Source of the DNA: Zingiber officinale | Taxonomy: Eukaryota > Streptophyta > Magnoliopsida > Zingiberales > Zingiberaceae | Direction: 5' to 3' | NCBI RefSeq assembly: GCF_018446385.1 | Contig: NC_056001.1 | Coordinates: 8,017,600-8,081,599, forward strand | DNA length: 64,000 nucleotides | The notes under the pieces: generated by a model | Seen by the model: the letters and a program-made list of their open reading frames with translations, nothing else | The model's database searches: none | Told to the model about the DNA's origin: nothing | Shown here: piece by piece, positions 24,401-34,430 of the stretch | How positions within the stretch are numbered: the stretch's first letter is position 1 | Layout: each line of letters starts with the position of its first letter | Position numbers and translations under genes: made by a program

Positions 24401-25250
24401 AGTATTATTGGATTATCACAAAGAACTATATCAATAAGGTGCTTAAAATATTTGGTATGCAAGATTGCAAATCAGGTAACACTCTGATCACTAAAGGAGA
24501 CAAGTTTAATCTTAAACAATGCCCTAAAGAAAGCCTCAAGACCAAAGAAATGCAATAGATTCCCTATGCTTCGACTGTAGGAAGTTTTATGTATGCTCAA
24601 GTTTGTATACATCCAGATATTGTGTACATTGTTGGAGTATTTGACAGATATTTAAGCAATCCAGGAATGGATCATTAGAAAACAACAAAAAGGGTAATGA
24701 AATATTTAAAGAGAACTATTGATTACATGCTCACATATAAGAGGTCAGATACTCTTGAGATCATGAGATATTCTGACTTTGATTTTGTGGAATGCCAATG
24801 TAGCATGAGATCCACTTCAGGTTATATTTTTTTTGTTGGCTGACAGAACTATTTCTTAGAGAAGTGCTAAACAAGCATTGACAACTTCTTTCACCATGGC
24901 AGCAGAGTTATAACATATTATGAGGCATCTAATCATAAATATGATTCAAAAATTTTATCTCTGGGCTGCGTATTTTGGGAAAGGGTTGAGAGATGACTGA
25001 AGTTATTTTATGACAATAGATCAGCTGTATTGTATTCTAACAGCAATAGGAGTTCGACAAAATCAAAGCACATAGATATCAAGTTTCTTGTTGTGAAAGA
25101 AAGAGTACAAAGTTGTCAGATTTCGATAGAACATATATGCACAAACTCCATGATAGCATATTCCTTACGAAGGGTTTACCATCCAATACTTTTATGAGCA
25201 TACCACTCATATGGGTACTATCAAATTTGATGAAGTCTAAATCCAATGGG
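21500..25250 (+). pseudogene. Decayed Copia gag-pol
   Basis: A full domain series is present in Copia order but broken by many stops and frame changes. Gag spans about 21535-21740. A CCHC knuckle CFFCNKSDHVKKEC lies near 21902 and the protease motif WWLDSGATTNIS near 22034. The GAG-pre-integrase motif LWHKCLGHIS is near 22465. An integrase piece has RSDRGGEYYGR near 22830. Reverse transcriptase starts near 23793 and has an LYTDDILLA active-site segment near 24255. RNase H has RSTSGYIFFVG near 24810. A purine tract CCAATGGGAGTTT lies near 25240. The Copia order (integrase before reverse transcriptase) is clear. It is long dead. Confidence 0.8.
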
Positions 25251-25379
25251 AGTTTGTACTATATTTGTTTTCTATACATATTTGGTTATATTATTGGAAC
25301 TTATATATTTAGAGATTTTTTATCAGATATAAAGTTCAATGTTTACTTCATTATACTTTATATAACTTAAGCTAAAAGT

Positions 25380-25752
25380 ATTGGTATAGTTTACACTAAC
25401 GGCCTAGTTCAGGTTTTAATAAATGACAAGTGAGTTAAGTTAGGTGGTTTTATGATCTAAATACTTTACCAAATGTACATGAATTAATGGGTCTGAATAA
25501 CCTGACACCAGGCTGATATCCAGCTAAGTCCCCGAGACTAGATAACTAGTGCGAAGTCCAGATAGGTCAACAGGCCGACCTAATATCTGACGAAAATTTC
25601 GATTAGGTCTGTGGGACCTGACAATCGGTAGAAGTCCAATTGAGTCTGCGGATCTAATAACTAGCATGAAGACCTGGTGGGTCATGAGACTAGTCAACTG
25701 ACTACAAGTTGGTAAGCAAAGGTAAGTCACTAGAGGAGAGTGAGCTGATGAG
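25380..25752 (+). repeat. Left part of an older, repeatedly interrupted LTR
   Basis: The text TGAGCTGATGAG up to 25752 continues after the solo LTR at 27029 (GTGAGGACACGTCC) and again after the Copia element at 34431. These three pieces (25380-25752, 27029-27126, 34431-35040) therefore form one older LTR in plus orientation. Short phrases such as CCTAATATCTGACGAAA and GGTCTGTGGGACCTGAC repeat imperfectly in the left part. Confidence 0.55.
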
Positions 25753-27028
25753 TGTTGGATCGAGAAGCGTTAGAGAGGGGGGGTGAATAGCGCTCGTGAC
25801 TATTTCGCGTTTCAGATTTGTAAAACTATCAAGTTAAAGCAGCGGAATAAAGTAAAAGACAACAAACACAGAAAGACACCAGAGATTTACTTGGTTCGGA
25901 TCCTGTGATGACTCATACTCCAAGGCCTGCGATCGTTGATCGCTTCCGGTGGGCAACAACCATAAGCTCGGAAAAAGAGTACAGATTTGTATTACAATAA
26001 GTGCAATAAAGAACTATTATACCGACGACAGAATCAAAATCTCGGAGCTCCGGGTCGTCGGGGGCTTGTAACAGCACTTCAGGGCGTCTTTTGGAGCAAC
26101 ACGTTGTAGTAGAAACACTTAGGAATTGTTGTCTTGACTGCTGCCTCGAGACCCCCTTTTATGCACTACTGGAGGCGCCTCCAACACCATCCAGGGCGCC
26201 TCCAACACGCCGAGTCAGCCGCGTGGATCAGTGCTGAAAAGTTCACCTCTTATCTACTCGAAGGCTCCTCCAAGCAACTCCAAGATGCCTCCAAGCTCTG
26301 GTCCAAGGCGCCTTCAGCTCCGTCTGAGGCACCTCCAAGCCTGTTGCGCAGCCAGCTCACCCTCTGCACCTGAGGCGCCTCCAAACTCCATGGAGGCGCC
26401 TCGGACACTATTCATTCGAGGTGTGACTTGCTCCTTTATTCCTGCAGAATGTGTTAGTCCCAAACACATACCCTGTAAAACAAAGTTAGCACATAGTAGT
26501 CATAGTAAATGAGATATTGACAGTCTTCGGACTGTCCGGGTCTGACTTCGGATTTCCAATCGGAAATCCTAGGTTGATCCGACGCCTACTGTTCCCTCTG
26601 CGGAGAATGCGTCATCACCTACTCCACTCAGGAGATTTATCTGATGTCAGCATGATCCTCCAGATCGACTGGACTTTTGCTTGGCGCTCGATACTTCCGG
26701 ACTTTCTGCTAGACGCTCGCTCCCCGGCCCGTCCAGTCTTCCACCTAGTTCGCGACACCAGGACTTTCCACCTAGGGTTATCACCCCTTAGGACTTTTGC
26801 CTGAAGCCCTCGACCCACCAAGACTTTCCGTATAGGGTTACCATCCCCTATGACCTAGGGTTACCACCCCCTAGGATTTTCCACCTGTCTAACCGCAGCT
26901 AGGACTTTTGCCTAAGTACACTTAGGACTTTTCCTGCAGTGCTCATTCAACATATTAGTAAACAAAACATCTTAACTTTGACATAATCAAAACATAGGTT
27001 CGATCGTCGGATGCTTCCCGCACCAACA
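25753..27028 (-). repeat. Solo LTR, minus orientation
   Basis: It has TGTTGGATCGAG at the left and GCACCAACA at the right, so TG and CA ends. The flanks ATGAG (25748-25752) and GTGAG (27029-27033) are a 5-bp duplication with one change. On the minus strand GCATAAAAGGGGG (26152-26164) is a TATA-like box. Directly upstream of it lies an array of words built on GGAGGCGCCTCC (26170-26402). A second array of hairpin modules ending in GGACTTTT lies at 26750-26935. It is 1276 bp long with no internal domain. Confidence 0.8.
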
Positions 27029-27711
27029 GTGAGGACACGTCCCGATTGAGGGACAATAGGCGTTGGTCTAGTGTAGGTCCATTTTGGATTCCTAAACTGA
27101 GACCTTGACTGGATCTTGGTCTCAGGTGATGGGATCGTTCGTACTCGGCTAGAGAGGGGGGGTGTGAATAGCCGCCCCAAATCGCTCGTTTTTCTTCCTA
27201 CAATTCGTTAGCGCAGCGGAAAAACAAACAAGGAAACGAAAACAAGAAGATCAAACCTCAACGCGTCGATGTAACGAGGTTCGGAGATTAGGGCTCCTAC
27301 TCCTCGGCGTGTCCGTAAGGTGGACGAGTCCAGTCAATCCGTCGGTGGATGAGTCCCCGGAGAACCGGCTAATACAATATACTCCTTGTGGGTGGAGAAA
27401 CCTCGCCACAATATTCTTGCAACAGCAAGAAAGGAATACAACAAGAAATACAAGAAGACAAGAACAATGAATGTAAAAACACAGGTTTTCTTGCCTCCTC
27501 GCCGACTGGATTTCGTTGAAGCAGCAGCTCCTCAGAACACCTACAACAGCAGGATATCCCAGTCGAGAAGCTCACGCGAAGCTTGCGAAGAAGAGCTCAA
27601 CAAAGCTCAAGCACCAGAACAGCAGCTCTGTAGCAGAAGAGAAGAGGAAGAAGTTGTCGCGCAGCAGCAGCCCTCGACCCCTTTATACCTGCGAAGAAGA
27701 CAGCGAAGAAA

Positions 27712-27736
27712 CTAGCCGTTGCGTCGCAACGGCTAG
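27712..27736. promoter_or_regulatory. Perfect 25-bp palindrome next to the LTR TATA box
   Basis: The arms CTAGCCGTTGCG and CGCAACGGCTAG are perfectly complementary over 12 bp around a single T. It lies 23 bp from the TATA box in both LTRs (the other copy is 33247-33271). Its position fits a protein-binding or cruciform site in the U3 promoter, which is inference. Confidence 0.75.
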
Positions 27737-27740
27737 AACC

Positions 27741-28081
27741 CTGATCGGTCTGCAGACCGATCAGCCTTGGCGCATGAAGCTTCTGTTTGTCACCTGAGTA
27801 CGTACTCTGATCGGTCTGTGGACCGATCAGGCCACATCTGGATCGGTCCACAGACCGATCCCAACTCTGGCTGTGCTTCCGCGACATCGTCTCCTGATCG
27901 GTCCCCAGACCGATCAGGACATGGCCTGATCGGTCTGTGGACCGATCAGCCTGCCTTTCTTTTCGCCTCTGTTCGCTTGATGATCGGTCACCGAACAGAG
28001 AGCTTCTGTTCGGTATCTGATCGGTCACCAGACCGATCAGAGCAAACAAGGTATCACTGGATCGGTCTGGTGACCGATCCA
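27741..28081. repeat. Array of GATCGGTC...GACCGATC palindromes in the LTR
   Basis: Seven perfect inverted repeats have arms of 9-10 bp around a 4-base spacer: 27741-27764, 27807-27830, 27840-27861, 27894-27917, 27926-27949, 28017-28040 and 28058-28081. A half unit lies near 27980. The core is GATCGGTC-NNNN-GACCGATC. Outer arm bases switch in pairs between CTG/CAG and TGG/CCA forms. Spacers vary (TGCA, TGTG, CACA, CCCA, ACCA, TGGT). Confidence 0.92.
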
Positions 28082-28279
28082 GAGCTTGGTTTTTGCCCAA
28101 ACCAAGTCCCAAGACTTCCAAACCAATATCCGGTCAACCTTGACCTATTGGTACTTCATCCCTAACATCTGGTCACTCCCTTGACCTGCTAGAACTCCCT
28201 GCCAAGTGTCCGGTCAATCCCTTTGACCTACTTGGACTTTCCAACACCAGAAGTCCGATCATCCCTGATCCATCTGGAT

Positions 28280-28640
28280 TTTCCCTTGCCTGGCTTCACT
28301 CACCAGGACTTTCACCTGGCTCCACTCACCAGGATTTCCACACTGCCTAACATCCCAGTTAGGACTTTCTCACTGCCTGGCTTCACTCACCAGGACTTTC
28401 CCACTGCCTGGCTTCACTCACCAGGACTTTCCACACTGCCTAACATCCCAGTTAGGACTTTCCCTCGTGCCAAGCTCCCTGCTTGGACTTCTCCGTGCCA
28501 AGTCTCCATACTTGGACTTTTCCAAGTCTCCATACTTGGACTTTTCCCGTGCCAAGTCTCCATACTTGGACTTTTCGCGTGCCAAGCTCCCTGCTTGGAC
28601 TTTTCCGTGCCAAGTCTTCATACTTGGACTTTTCCCGAAT
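28280..28640. repeat. Array of about 12 hairpin modules in the LTR
   Basis: Each module of about 28-30 bp has an inverted repeat followed by GGACTTTTCC or a close form. Arms differ between modules but stay complementary: CCTGG/CCAGG, CCTAAC/GTTAGG, CCAAGC/GCTTGG and CCAAGT/ACTTGG. The other LTR has the same array at about 33820-34180. Confidence 0.85.
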
Positions 28641-29364
28641 CAGGTCAACCAGGTCAACCTTGACCTACGGTTGCACCAATAATCTCCCAAACATCTATTC
28701 TTGTCCCACATCAAGAATAGAACTCTCTCACGAGTGTCAAACATCAACATGCAACACAACTAGGTCAACCTTGACCTAAGGTTGCACCGACAATCTTCCC
28801 AAGTCAAACATCAAAATACAACTCGAGTCACGTCAACTCGAGTCGGGTCAACCAGGTCAACCTTGACCTAAGGTTGCACCAACAATCTCCCCCTTTTTGA
28901 TGTTTGACAAAACCATAATCAAGTTAGGTTAACCCGATAACCTAACTTAAGTTTTCAATCATCTTCCAATGTCCAATGTTCTTTCCGTGCCAAGTCTTCA
29001 TACTTGGACTTTTCCCGAATCAGGTCAACCAGGTCAACCTTGACCTACGGTTGCACCAATAATCTCCCAAACATCTATTCTTGTCCCACATCAAGAATAG
29101 AACTCTCTCACGAGTGTCAAACATCAACATGCAACACAACTAGGTCAACCTTGACCTAAGGTTGCACCGACAATCTTCCCAAGTCAAACATCAAAATACA
29201 ACTCGAGTCACGTCAACTCGAGTCGGGTCAACCAGGTCAACCTTGACCTAAGGTTGCACCAACAATCTCCCCCTTTTTGATGTTTGACAAAACCATAATC
29301 AAGTTAGGTTAACCCGATAACCTAACTTAAGTTTTCAATCATCTTCCAATGTCCAATGTTCTTT
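28604..29364. repeat. 380-bp tandem duplication spanning the LTR/internal junction
   Basis: The text from CCGTGCCAAGTCTTCATACT (28606) recurs from 28986 with no difference that I can see. The repeat unit contains the LTR 5' end, the purine-rich tract and about 100 bp of internal sequence. The two borders share TTTCC. The element therefore has two LTR starts (minus orientation) at 28884 and 29264. Confidence 0.9.
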
Positions 29365-29560
29365 CCTTGAACATTCTCTGGACATTCTCCCCTTAGGTTA
29401 ACCCAATAACCTAACTTGGGCTCTCCATAATTCTCCCCTTTTGACACACATCAAAAGAATTCCAATGTTCTTCCTTGAACATTCCTTGACATTCTTTCCT
29501 AGCTTAGGTTAACCCGATAACCTAACTTGGGTTCTCAATCATTCTCCAATGAATACTCTC
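28885..29560. repeat. Hairpins in the 3' internal region of the gag-only Copia
   Basis: An inverted repeat with arms AAGTTAGGTTA and TAACCTAACTT around ACCCGA occurs at about 28921-28950 and, in the duplicated unit, at about 29301-29330. Two near copies lie at about 29392-29420 and 29500-29530. The purine-rich tract (minus strand AAAAAGGGGGAGATT) is at 29265-29279 and again at 28885-28899. Confidence 0.8.
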
Positions 29561-29876
29561 CCTTTTTGACACACATCAAAAGACAAAGGAGAGTATCAAG
29601 GTCAAGTTTCTTCCTAATGAAAGTCCCATACCTTTCATTGAAACTCTTAATTTCCCCTTGATACTAAACTCAACAATCAACTTAGTGATAATCCCATATC
29701 ACTAATCCTCAAGAGTCTTAAGGAGTACAAACTCCCCTAAAATCAACTCCTCTTGACAATTAGGTAAGACTCCCCTAGAGGTCAACTCCCCTTGACCATT
29801 GCACCAACAATGTCTTTGAGAGTTCCAAACCTTAGAAATCCACAAAACCCAACTTCCGGCTGAAATTTCAGACCAA

Positions 29877-30026
29877 CGGTGAAAATCGAAACTGGCATCG
29901 GTCCCGGACCGATCAGATCCCCTGGATCGGTCCCCGGACCGATCCACGCTCACCGATCGCCTGGATCGTCACGGATCGGTCACCGGACTGATTAGAACTT
30001 CTGGATCGGTCCGGTGACCGATCCAC
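29877..30026. repeat. Additional GATCGGTC palindromes in the internal region
   Basis: Four further units have the same GATCGGTC...GACCGATC design as the LTR array, for example GGATCGGTCC, then CC, then GGACCGATCC near 29920. They lie outside the LTR, between gag and the 3' LTR. Confidence 0.8.
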
Positions 30027-31133
30027 ACTCTGAAATCAGATTTCGATTTTCCTTCCGGAAATTCGAAACTCCTAAAATTCCAAAAATTCGAAAAATGTGA
30101 AATTTTGAGGATACATTCCTCATAACATATACTATCATGGAAAAATAATTTTCTATGAGTATAACTTCCATTTTCAAATCTTGATACAAAATTCAAAAAC
30201 TTTGAAATAGTTCAAAGTTAAGTCAACTTTGTATCACAATGTTCCATGATGAATGCTATCACTAGGAAAGCTTCATCAAGGTTTTTCAAAACAATTTTGA
30301 AATGATTTCAAACCCTTTAATTTGGGACCACAATCTTAGGGCTATATGTACATGACTTGTACACAAGCTTTCCCTATGATCCTCCTTTTCTTGAATTAGG
30401 CTCATCTAGGTACAAAAACTATGCACCTTGATCCTAACTCATGATCCTAATATCTCACACACATCTAAGGTGTATCAAACCACATTCAAGTCAATTTGAT
30501 GTGAGATATGGGTTAAGGTCAACTTAGGCTAAGTTCTCATGCATTTTCTAAACTACATTTTGATCTCAATACCAAAATGTGTTTTTATCCTTAAATCAAT
30601 TTCATTGATTCTTAATGCAAGAGATGATGACATGGCATAAATTAATAACATAAATGAAAACATGTGCCAATGTCATGATGTCATGGCATAAAGTTTGAAA
30701 CGAAACTAACACATGACATATAGATAACCTAAGCATTATCATGACATTTCAAATGATAATAAAATAAGTATGATGTCATGGCATGGCATATGGCAACCAA
30801 TCATGGGAAGTTAGCACAAATAAAATACCTAAATTCCCTATCTAAGTATCCTTAGCCTTAGCTAACTTAGAATCTAACCCTAGATTGCCCATATATCCCT
30901 TAGAGAAAACCAAAATCCCAATTATGGTATTTCTCTAGGTTTTCTTAAATTGTGCCAAATAAGATTGAAATCGATATTTTTCAAATATGGCACAATTTAC
31001 TCTTTAAGGAGTAAATAATAATTCTTTTTCATTTTCAAAAGTTATCAAAACCTTGAAAATGCTCCTTGAGTGTCAATTTCCTCAAAGTTGGGTTAACTAC
31101 CCTTCTTATTGGAGTTGACACTCTCTAACCCAT

Positions 31134-32600
31134 CTATGGGGTAGAGAAAATGCTCCTAGGAACCCAATACCTACTTGAGCTCATTGGGTTCACTAAATAT
31201 TCACTAGGGATAACTTCCCTAGCAACCCTCCTAATGACCCTCTTAGGCTTTAAAGCCTTGGCCATTTGGGACTCATCAAGATCAACTCTAGGGGTGACTC
31301 CCCTTGTGACCTTGGTGTTGGTCTTCCTAGCCCTAGGTTTTGTTCCATAATCGAATGGAACATCATGATATGTGGGCTTGACCATTTGGGACTTAGGTTT
31401 GTGACTCAAACCTTTCTTGTCCTTGGACTTTTGACCCTTAGGCCCTAGAGTTGACTTCTCTAAATTTTTAAGGGCCTTTTCTAGGGTATCAAGCCTTGAC
31501 CTCAAGACTTGATTCTCCTTTTCTAATACCTCAATTTTTGATTTATCACTCTTCCTTGAGGTATTCCTAGGCATATGTCTAGTTGATTTAGGGTTTCTAC
31601 CTAGGTTTTTCTTAACCTTAGAAGTGTTAATCCTAGGGTTAGCATTCCTAGTAGTATCCCTATCTAGGCTAACATGTTTAGCTCCTAAGCACATGTATTG
31701 GTTCCTAAAGTTAACATGCTTATCATTATTAACAATTGCAACAAAACTACTAGCATGAGTTTTATTAGAATTGCAATAATGAACCTTAGAGGTTACCTTA
31801 GGGTTTGCCTTAGCTCCCCCTATCGATGTGCATCCCTTGTCCTTGTGAGGTTTCCTCCTCTTCGGACATTGGCTCCTATAGTGTCCCCGTTGCTTGCATT
31901 GAAAGCACACCATGTGCTTCTTGCCTTTGCGTGTTGGGACTCCGGCTTCCTTGACCTTTGGTGCCGGTGGAGTCTTCCTAACTCTCTTTGGACATTTGCT
32001 CTTGTAATGTCCACACTCCCTACACTCAAAGCATATTATATGTAACTTATTTGAAATTGAGATGCTTGAGTTACCTAGGTTTGGGGATGGGTGTGAGCTT
32101 TCTTCTTCAACCCTTCCGGAGGTGGAAACTTCTTCTTCTTGCTCCGAACTTGAACAAGAGGAACTCTCCTCCTCTTCTTCCTTGGATATTGAGTAGCCCT
32201 CAACTTCCAATTCGCTCCCTCCATGATGTGAGCTACTTGGCTCACTAGGCTCCTCTTCATGGCTTGAGGTGGAGCTCTCCTCATGGTACTTGGCCAAGTT
32301 GTTCCACAACTCCTTGGCATTGTTGTATCCTATCTTACACAAAATGTTAGTAGGCAATGAAAATTCAATTATTCTCGTTACCTCTTCGTTGATTTCGGAT
32401 TTGTGAATTTGTTCTCTTGTCCACTCCTTCTTCTCAAGTGGTTTTCCTTCTTCATCCACCGGAGGAGTAAAACCTTCTTGTACACAAAACCAATTCATTA
32501 TGTTAGTCATAAGAAAATACTTCATCCTTACCTTCCAATACGCGAAGTCGCCGCATTCGTAGAAAGGTGGAATGGTGACATCTTCTCCATAGAGATCCAT
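31134..32600 (-). CDS. Copia-type Gag with two zinc knuckles
   Basis: Capsid/nucleocapsid protein of 488 residues from the gag-only element. Residues 1-105 match the DUF4219/UBN2 gag fold of plant Copia elements (PPFYECGDFAYWKVRMKYFL, then NAKELWNNLAKYHE). An acidic Ser/Glu-rich stretch follows (about 106-175). Two CCHC knuckles are visible, CFECRECGHYKSKC and CFQCKQRGHYRSQC (about residues 188-245). A coiled-coil-like segment lies near 355-380 and a basic C terminus follows. The end resembles the stretch just before the protease in autonomous relatives, so pol was deleted right after gag. The frame is intact, so it may be translated and could package the element RNA if a partner provides enzymes. 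It is not a host gene. Confidence 0.88.
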   Translation of the reverse strand: MDLYGEDVTIPPFYECGDFAYWKVRMKYFLMTNIMNWFCVQEGFTPPVDEEGKPLEKKEWTREQIHKSEINEEVTRIIEFSLPTNILCKIGYNNAKELWNNLAKYHEESSTSSHEEEPSEPSSSHHGGSELEVEGYSISKEEEEESSSCSSSEQEEEVSTSGRVEEESSHPSPNLGNSSISISNKLHIICFECRECGHYKSKCPKRVRKTPPAPKVKEAGVPTRKGKKHMVCFQCKQRGHYRSQCPKRRKPHKDKGCTSIGGAKANPKVTSKVHYCNSNKTHASSFVAIVNNDKHVNFRNQYMCLGAKHVSLDRDTTRNANPRINTSKVKKNLGRNPKSTRHMPRNTSRKSDKSKIEVLEKENQVLRSRLDTLEKALKNLEKSTLGPKGQKSKDKKGLSHKPKSQMVKPTYHDVPFDYGTKPRARKTNTKVTRGVTPRVDLDESQMAKALKPKRVIRRVAREVIPSEYLVNPMSSSRYWVPRSIFSTP

Positions 32601-32647
32601 TCTCTAGCTTTGCTCCCACGGGTGTTGATCCGTCGAAGAGCAGCCTC

Positions 32648-32659
32648 GCTCTGATACCA
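32648..32659 (-). other. Primer binding site of the gag-only Copia
   Basis: On the minus strand TGGTATCAGAGC, the exact complement of the 3' end of plant initiator-Met tRNA, lies two bases inside the LTR that ends at 32662. This fixes the element orientation and the LTR edge. Confidence 0.93.
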
Positions 32660-32661
32660 CT

Positions 32662-34425
32662 TGATGAGATCGTTCGTACTCGGCTAGAGAGGGGGGGTGT
32701 GAATAGCCGCCCCAAATCGCTCATTTTTCTTCCTACAATTCGTTAGCGCAGCGGAAAAACAAACAAGGAAACGAAAACAAGAAGATCAAACCTCAACGCG
32801 TCGATGTAACGAGGTTCGGAGATTAGGGCTCCTACTCCTCGGCGTGTCCGTAAGGTGGACGAGTCCAGTCAATCCGTCGGTGGATGAGTCCCCGGAGAAC
32901 CGGCTAATACAATATACTCCTTGTGGGTGGAGAAACCTCGCCACAATATTCTTGCAACAGCAAGAAAGGAATACAACAAGAAATACAAGAAGACAAGAAC
33001 AATGAATGTAAAAACACAGGTTTTCTTGCCTCCTCGCCGACTGGATTTCGTTGAAGCAGCAGCTCCTCAGAACACCTACAACAGCAGGATATCCCAGTCG
33101 AGAAGCTCACGCGAAGCTTGCGAAGAAGAGCTCAACAAAGCTCAAGCACCAGAACAGCAGCTCTGTAGCAGAAGAGAAGAGGAAGAAGTTGTCGCGCAGC
33201 AGCAGCCCTCGACCCCTTTATACCTGCGAAGAAGACAGCGAAGAAACTAGCCGTTGCGTCGCAACGGCTAGAACCCTGATCGGTCTACGGACCGATCAGG
33301 CCCTGTGCTGATCGGTCCCCAGACCGATCGGTCGATCTACGAAGACATTACATGCGTACTACGTCGATGCGTGGACCGATCAGTACCGGATCGGTCCACG
33401 ACCGATCCCAACTCGCCGTGCTTCGCGATCGCCGTCTCGATCGGTCCCCCGATCAGGACATAACTGATCGATGCGTGGACCGATCACCGCTCTTTTCGCC
33501 TCATTGCGTTTGCGATCGGTCACGGACCGATCGATCAACAGAGATTCGGTATCTGATCGGTCACCAGACCGATCAGAGCAAACAAGGTATCACTGGATCG
33601 GTCTGGTGACCGATCCAGAGCTTGGTTTTTGCCCAAACCAAGTCCCAAGACTTCCAAACCAATATCCGGTCAACCTTGACCTATTGGTACTTCATCCCTA
33701 GCATCTGGTCACTCCCTTGACCTGCTAGAACTCCCTGCCAAGTGTCCGGTCAATCCCTTTGACCTACTTGGACTTTCCAACACCAGAAGTCCGATCATCC
33801 CTGATCCATCTGGATTTTCCCTTGCCTGGCTTCACTCACCAGGACTTTCACCTGGCTTCACTCACCAGGATTTCCACACTGCCTAACATCCCAGTTAGGA
33901 CTTTCTCACTGCCTGGCTTCACTCACCAGGACTTTCCCACTGCCTGGCTTCACTCACCAGGACTTTCCCATTGCCTAACATCCCAGTTAGGACTTTCCCT
34001 CGTGCCAAGCTCCCTGCTTGGACTTCTCCGTGCCAAGTCTCCATACTTGGACTTTTCCAGTGCCAAGTCTCCATACTTGGACTTTTCCCGTGCCAAGTCT
34101 CCATACTTGGACTTTTCGCGTGCCAAGCTCCCTGCTTAGACTTTTCCGTGCCAAGTCTTCATACTTGGACTTTTCCCGAATCAGGTCAACCAGGTCAACC
34201 TTGACCTACGGTTGCACCAATAATCTCCCAAACATCTATTCTTGTCCCACATCAAGAATAGAACTCTCTCACGAGTGTCAAACATCAACATGCAACACAA
34301 CTAGGTCAACCTTGACCTAAGGTTGCACCGACAATCTTCCCAAGTCAAACATCAAAATACAACTCGAGTCACGTCAACTCGAGTCGGGTCAACCAGGTCA
34401 ACCTTGACCTAAGGTTGCACCAACA
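32662..34425 (-). repeat. 5' LTR of the gag-only Copia element
   Basis: It is 1764 bp and almost identical to 27127-28884 outside the palindrome array. The 109-codon frames at 27386 and 32921 translate identically. The TATA box TATAAAGG is at about 33217-33224 (minus). In the array (33276-33600) only the first, second and last two units keep clean palindromes. The middle is scrambled relative to the other LTR although the array length differs by only one base. Confidence 0.92.
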
Positions 34426-34430
34426 TCAGG

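Larger units (their letters stand above)
27127..28884 (-). repeat. 3' LTR of the gag-only Copia element
   Basis: In minus orientation it starts TGTTGGTGCAACCTTAGG. It then has a module array of about 12 hairpins (28640 down to 28280), an array of perfect palindromes (28081 down to 27741), a 25-bp palindrome at 27712-27736, a TATA box TATAAAGG at 27682-27689, and the end CATCA. The last 280 bp of its 5' end are included in a 380-bp tandem duplication. Confidence 0.92.
27127..34425 (-). mobile_element. Recent gag-only Copia LTR element (non-autonomous)
   Basis: The LTRs are 27127-28884 (3' LTR in element orientation) and 32662-34425 (5' LTR), flanked by a perfect 5-bp duplication TCAGG (27122-27126 and 34426-34430). 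A primer binding site complementary to initiator-Met tRNA and a purine-rich tract sit next to the LTRs. The internal region holds a gag ORF only. No protease, integrase, reverse transcriptase or RNase H is present, so it depends on a partner element. The LTRs are almost identical outside one array, which implies a young insertion. Confidence 0.93.

Noticed and set aside
27741-28081. CRISPR-like array
   Set aside because: Repeats are regularly placed palindromes, but spacers are only about 4 bases inside and irregular outside, the host is a plant, and the array sits in an LTR.
27597-28165. Open frames with Asp-Arg-Ser repeats on both strands in the LTR arrays (also 49344-49654 and 56611-56979)
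   Set aside because: They arise because the palindromic GATCGGTC and GATCGATC words read as Asp-Arg-Ser in several frames on both strands. They are non-coding LTR sequence.
28223-28663. 146-codon frame rich in Leu-Asp-Phe repeats
   Set aside because: It is the translation of the hairpin module array in the LTR. The same peptide pattern appears in more than one frame.
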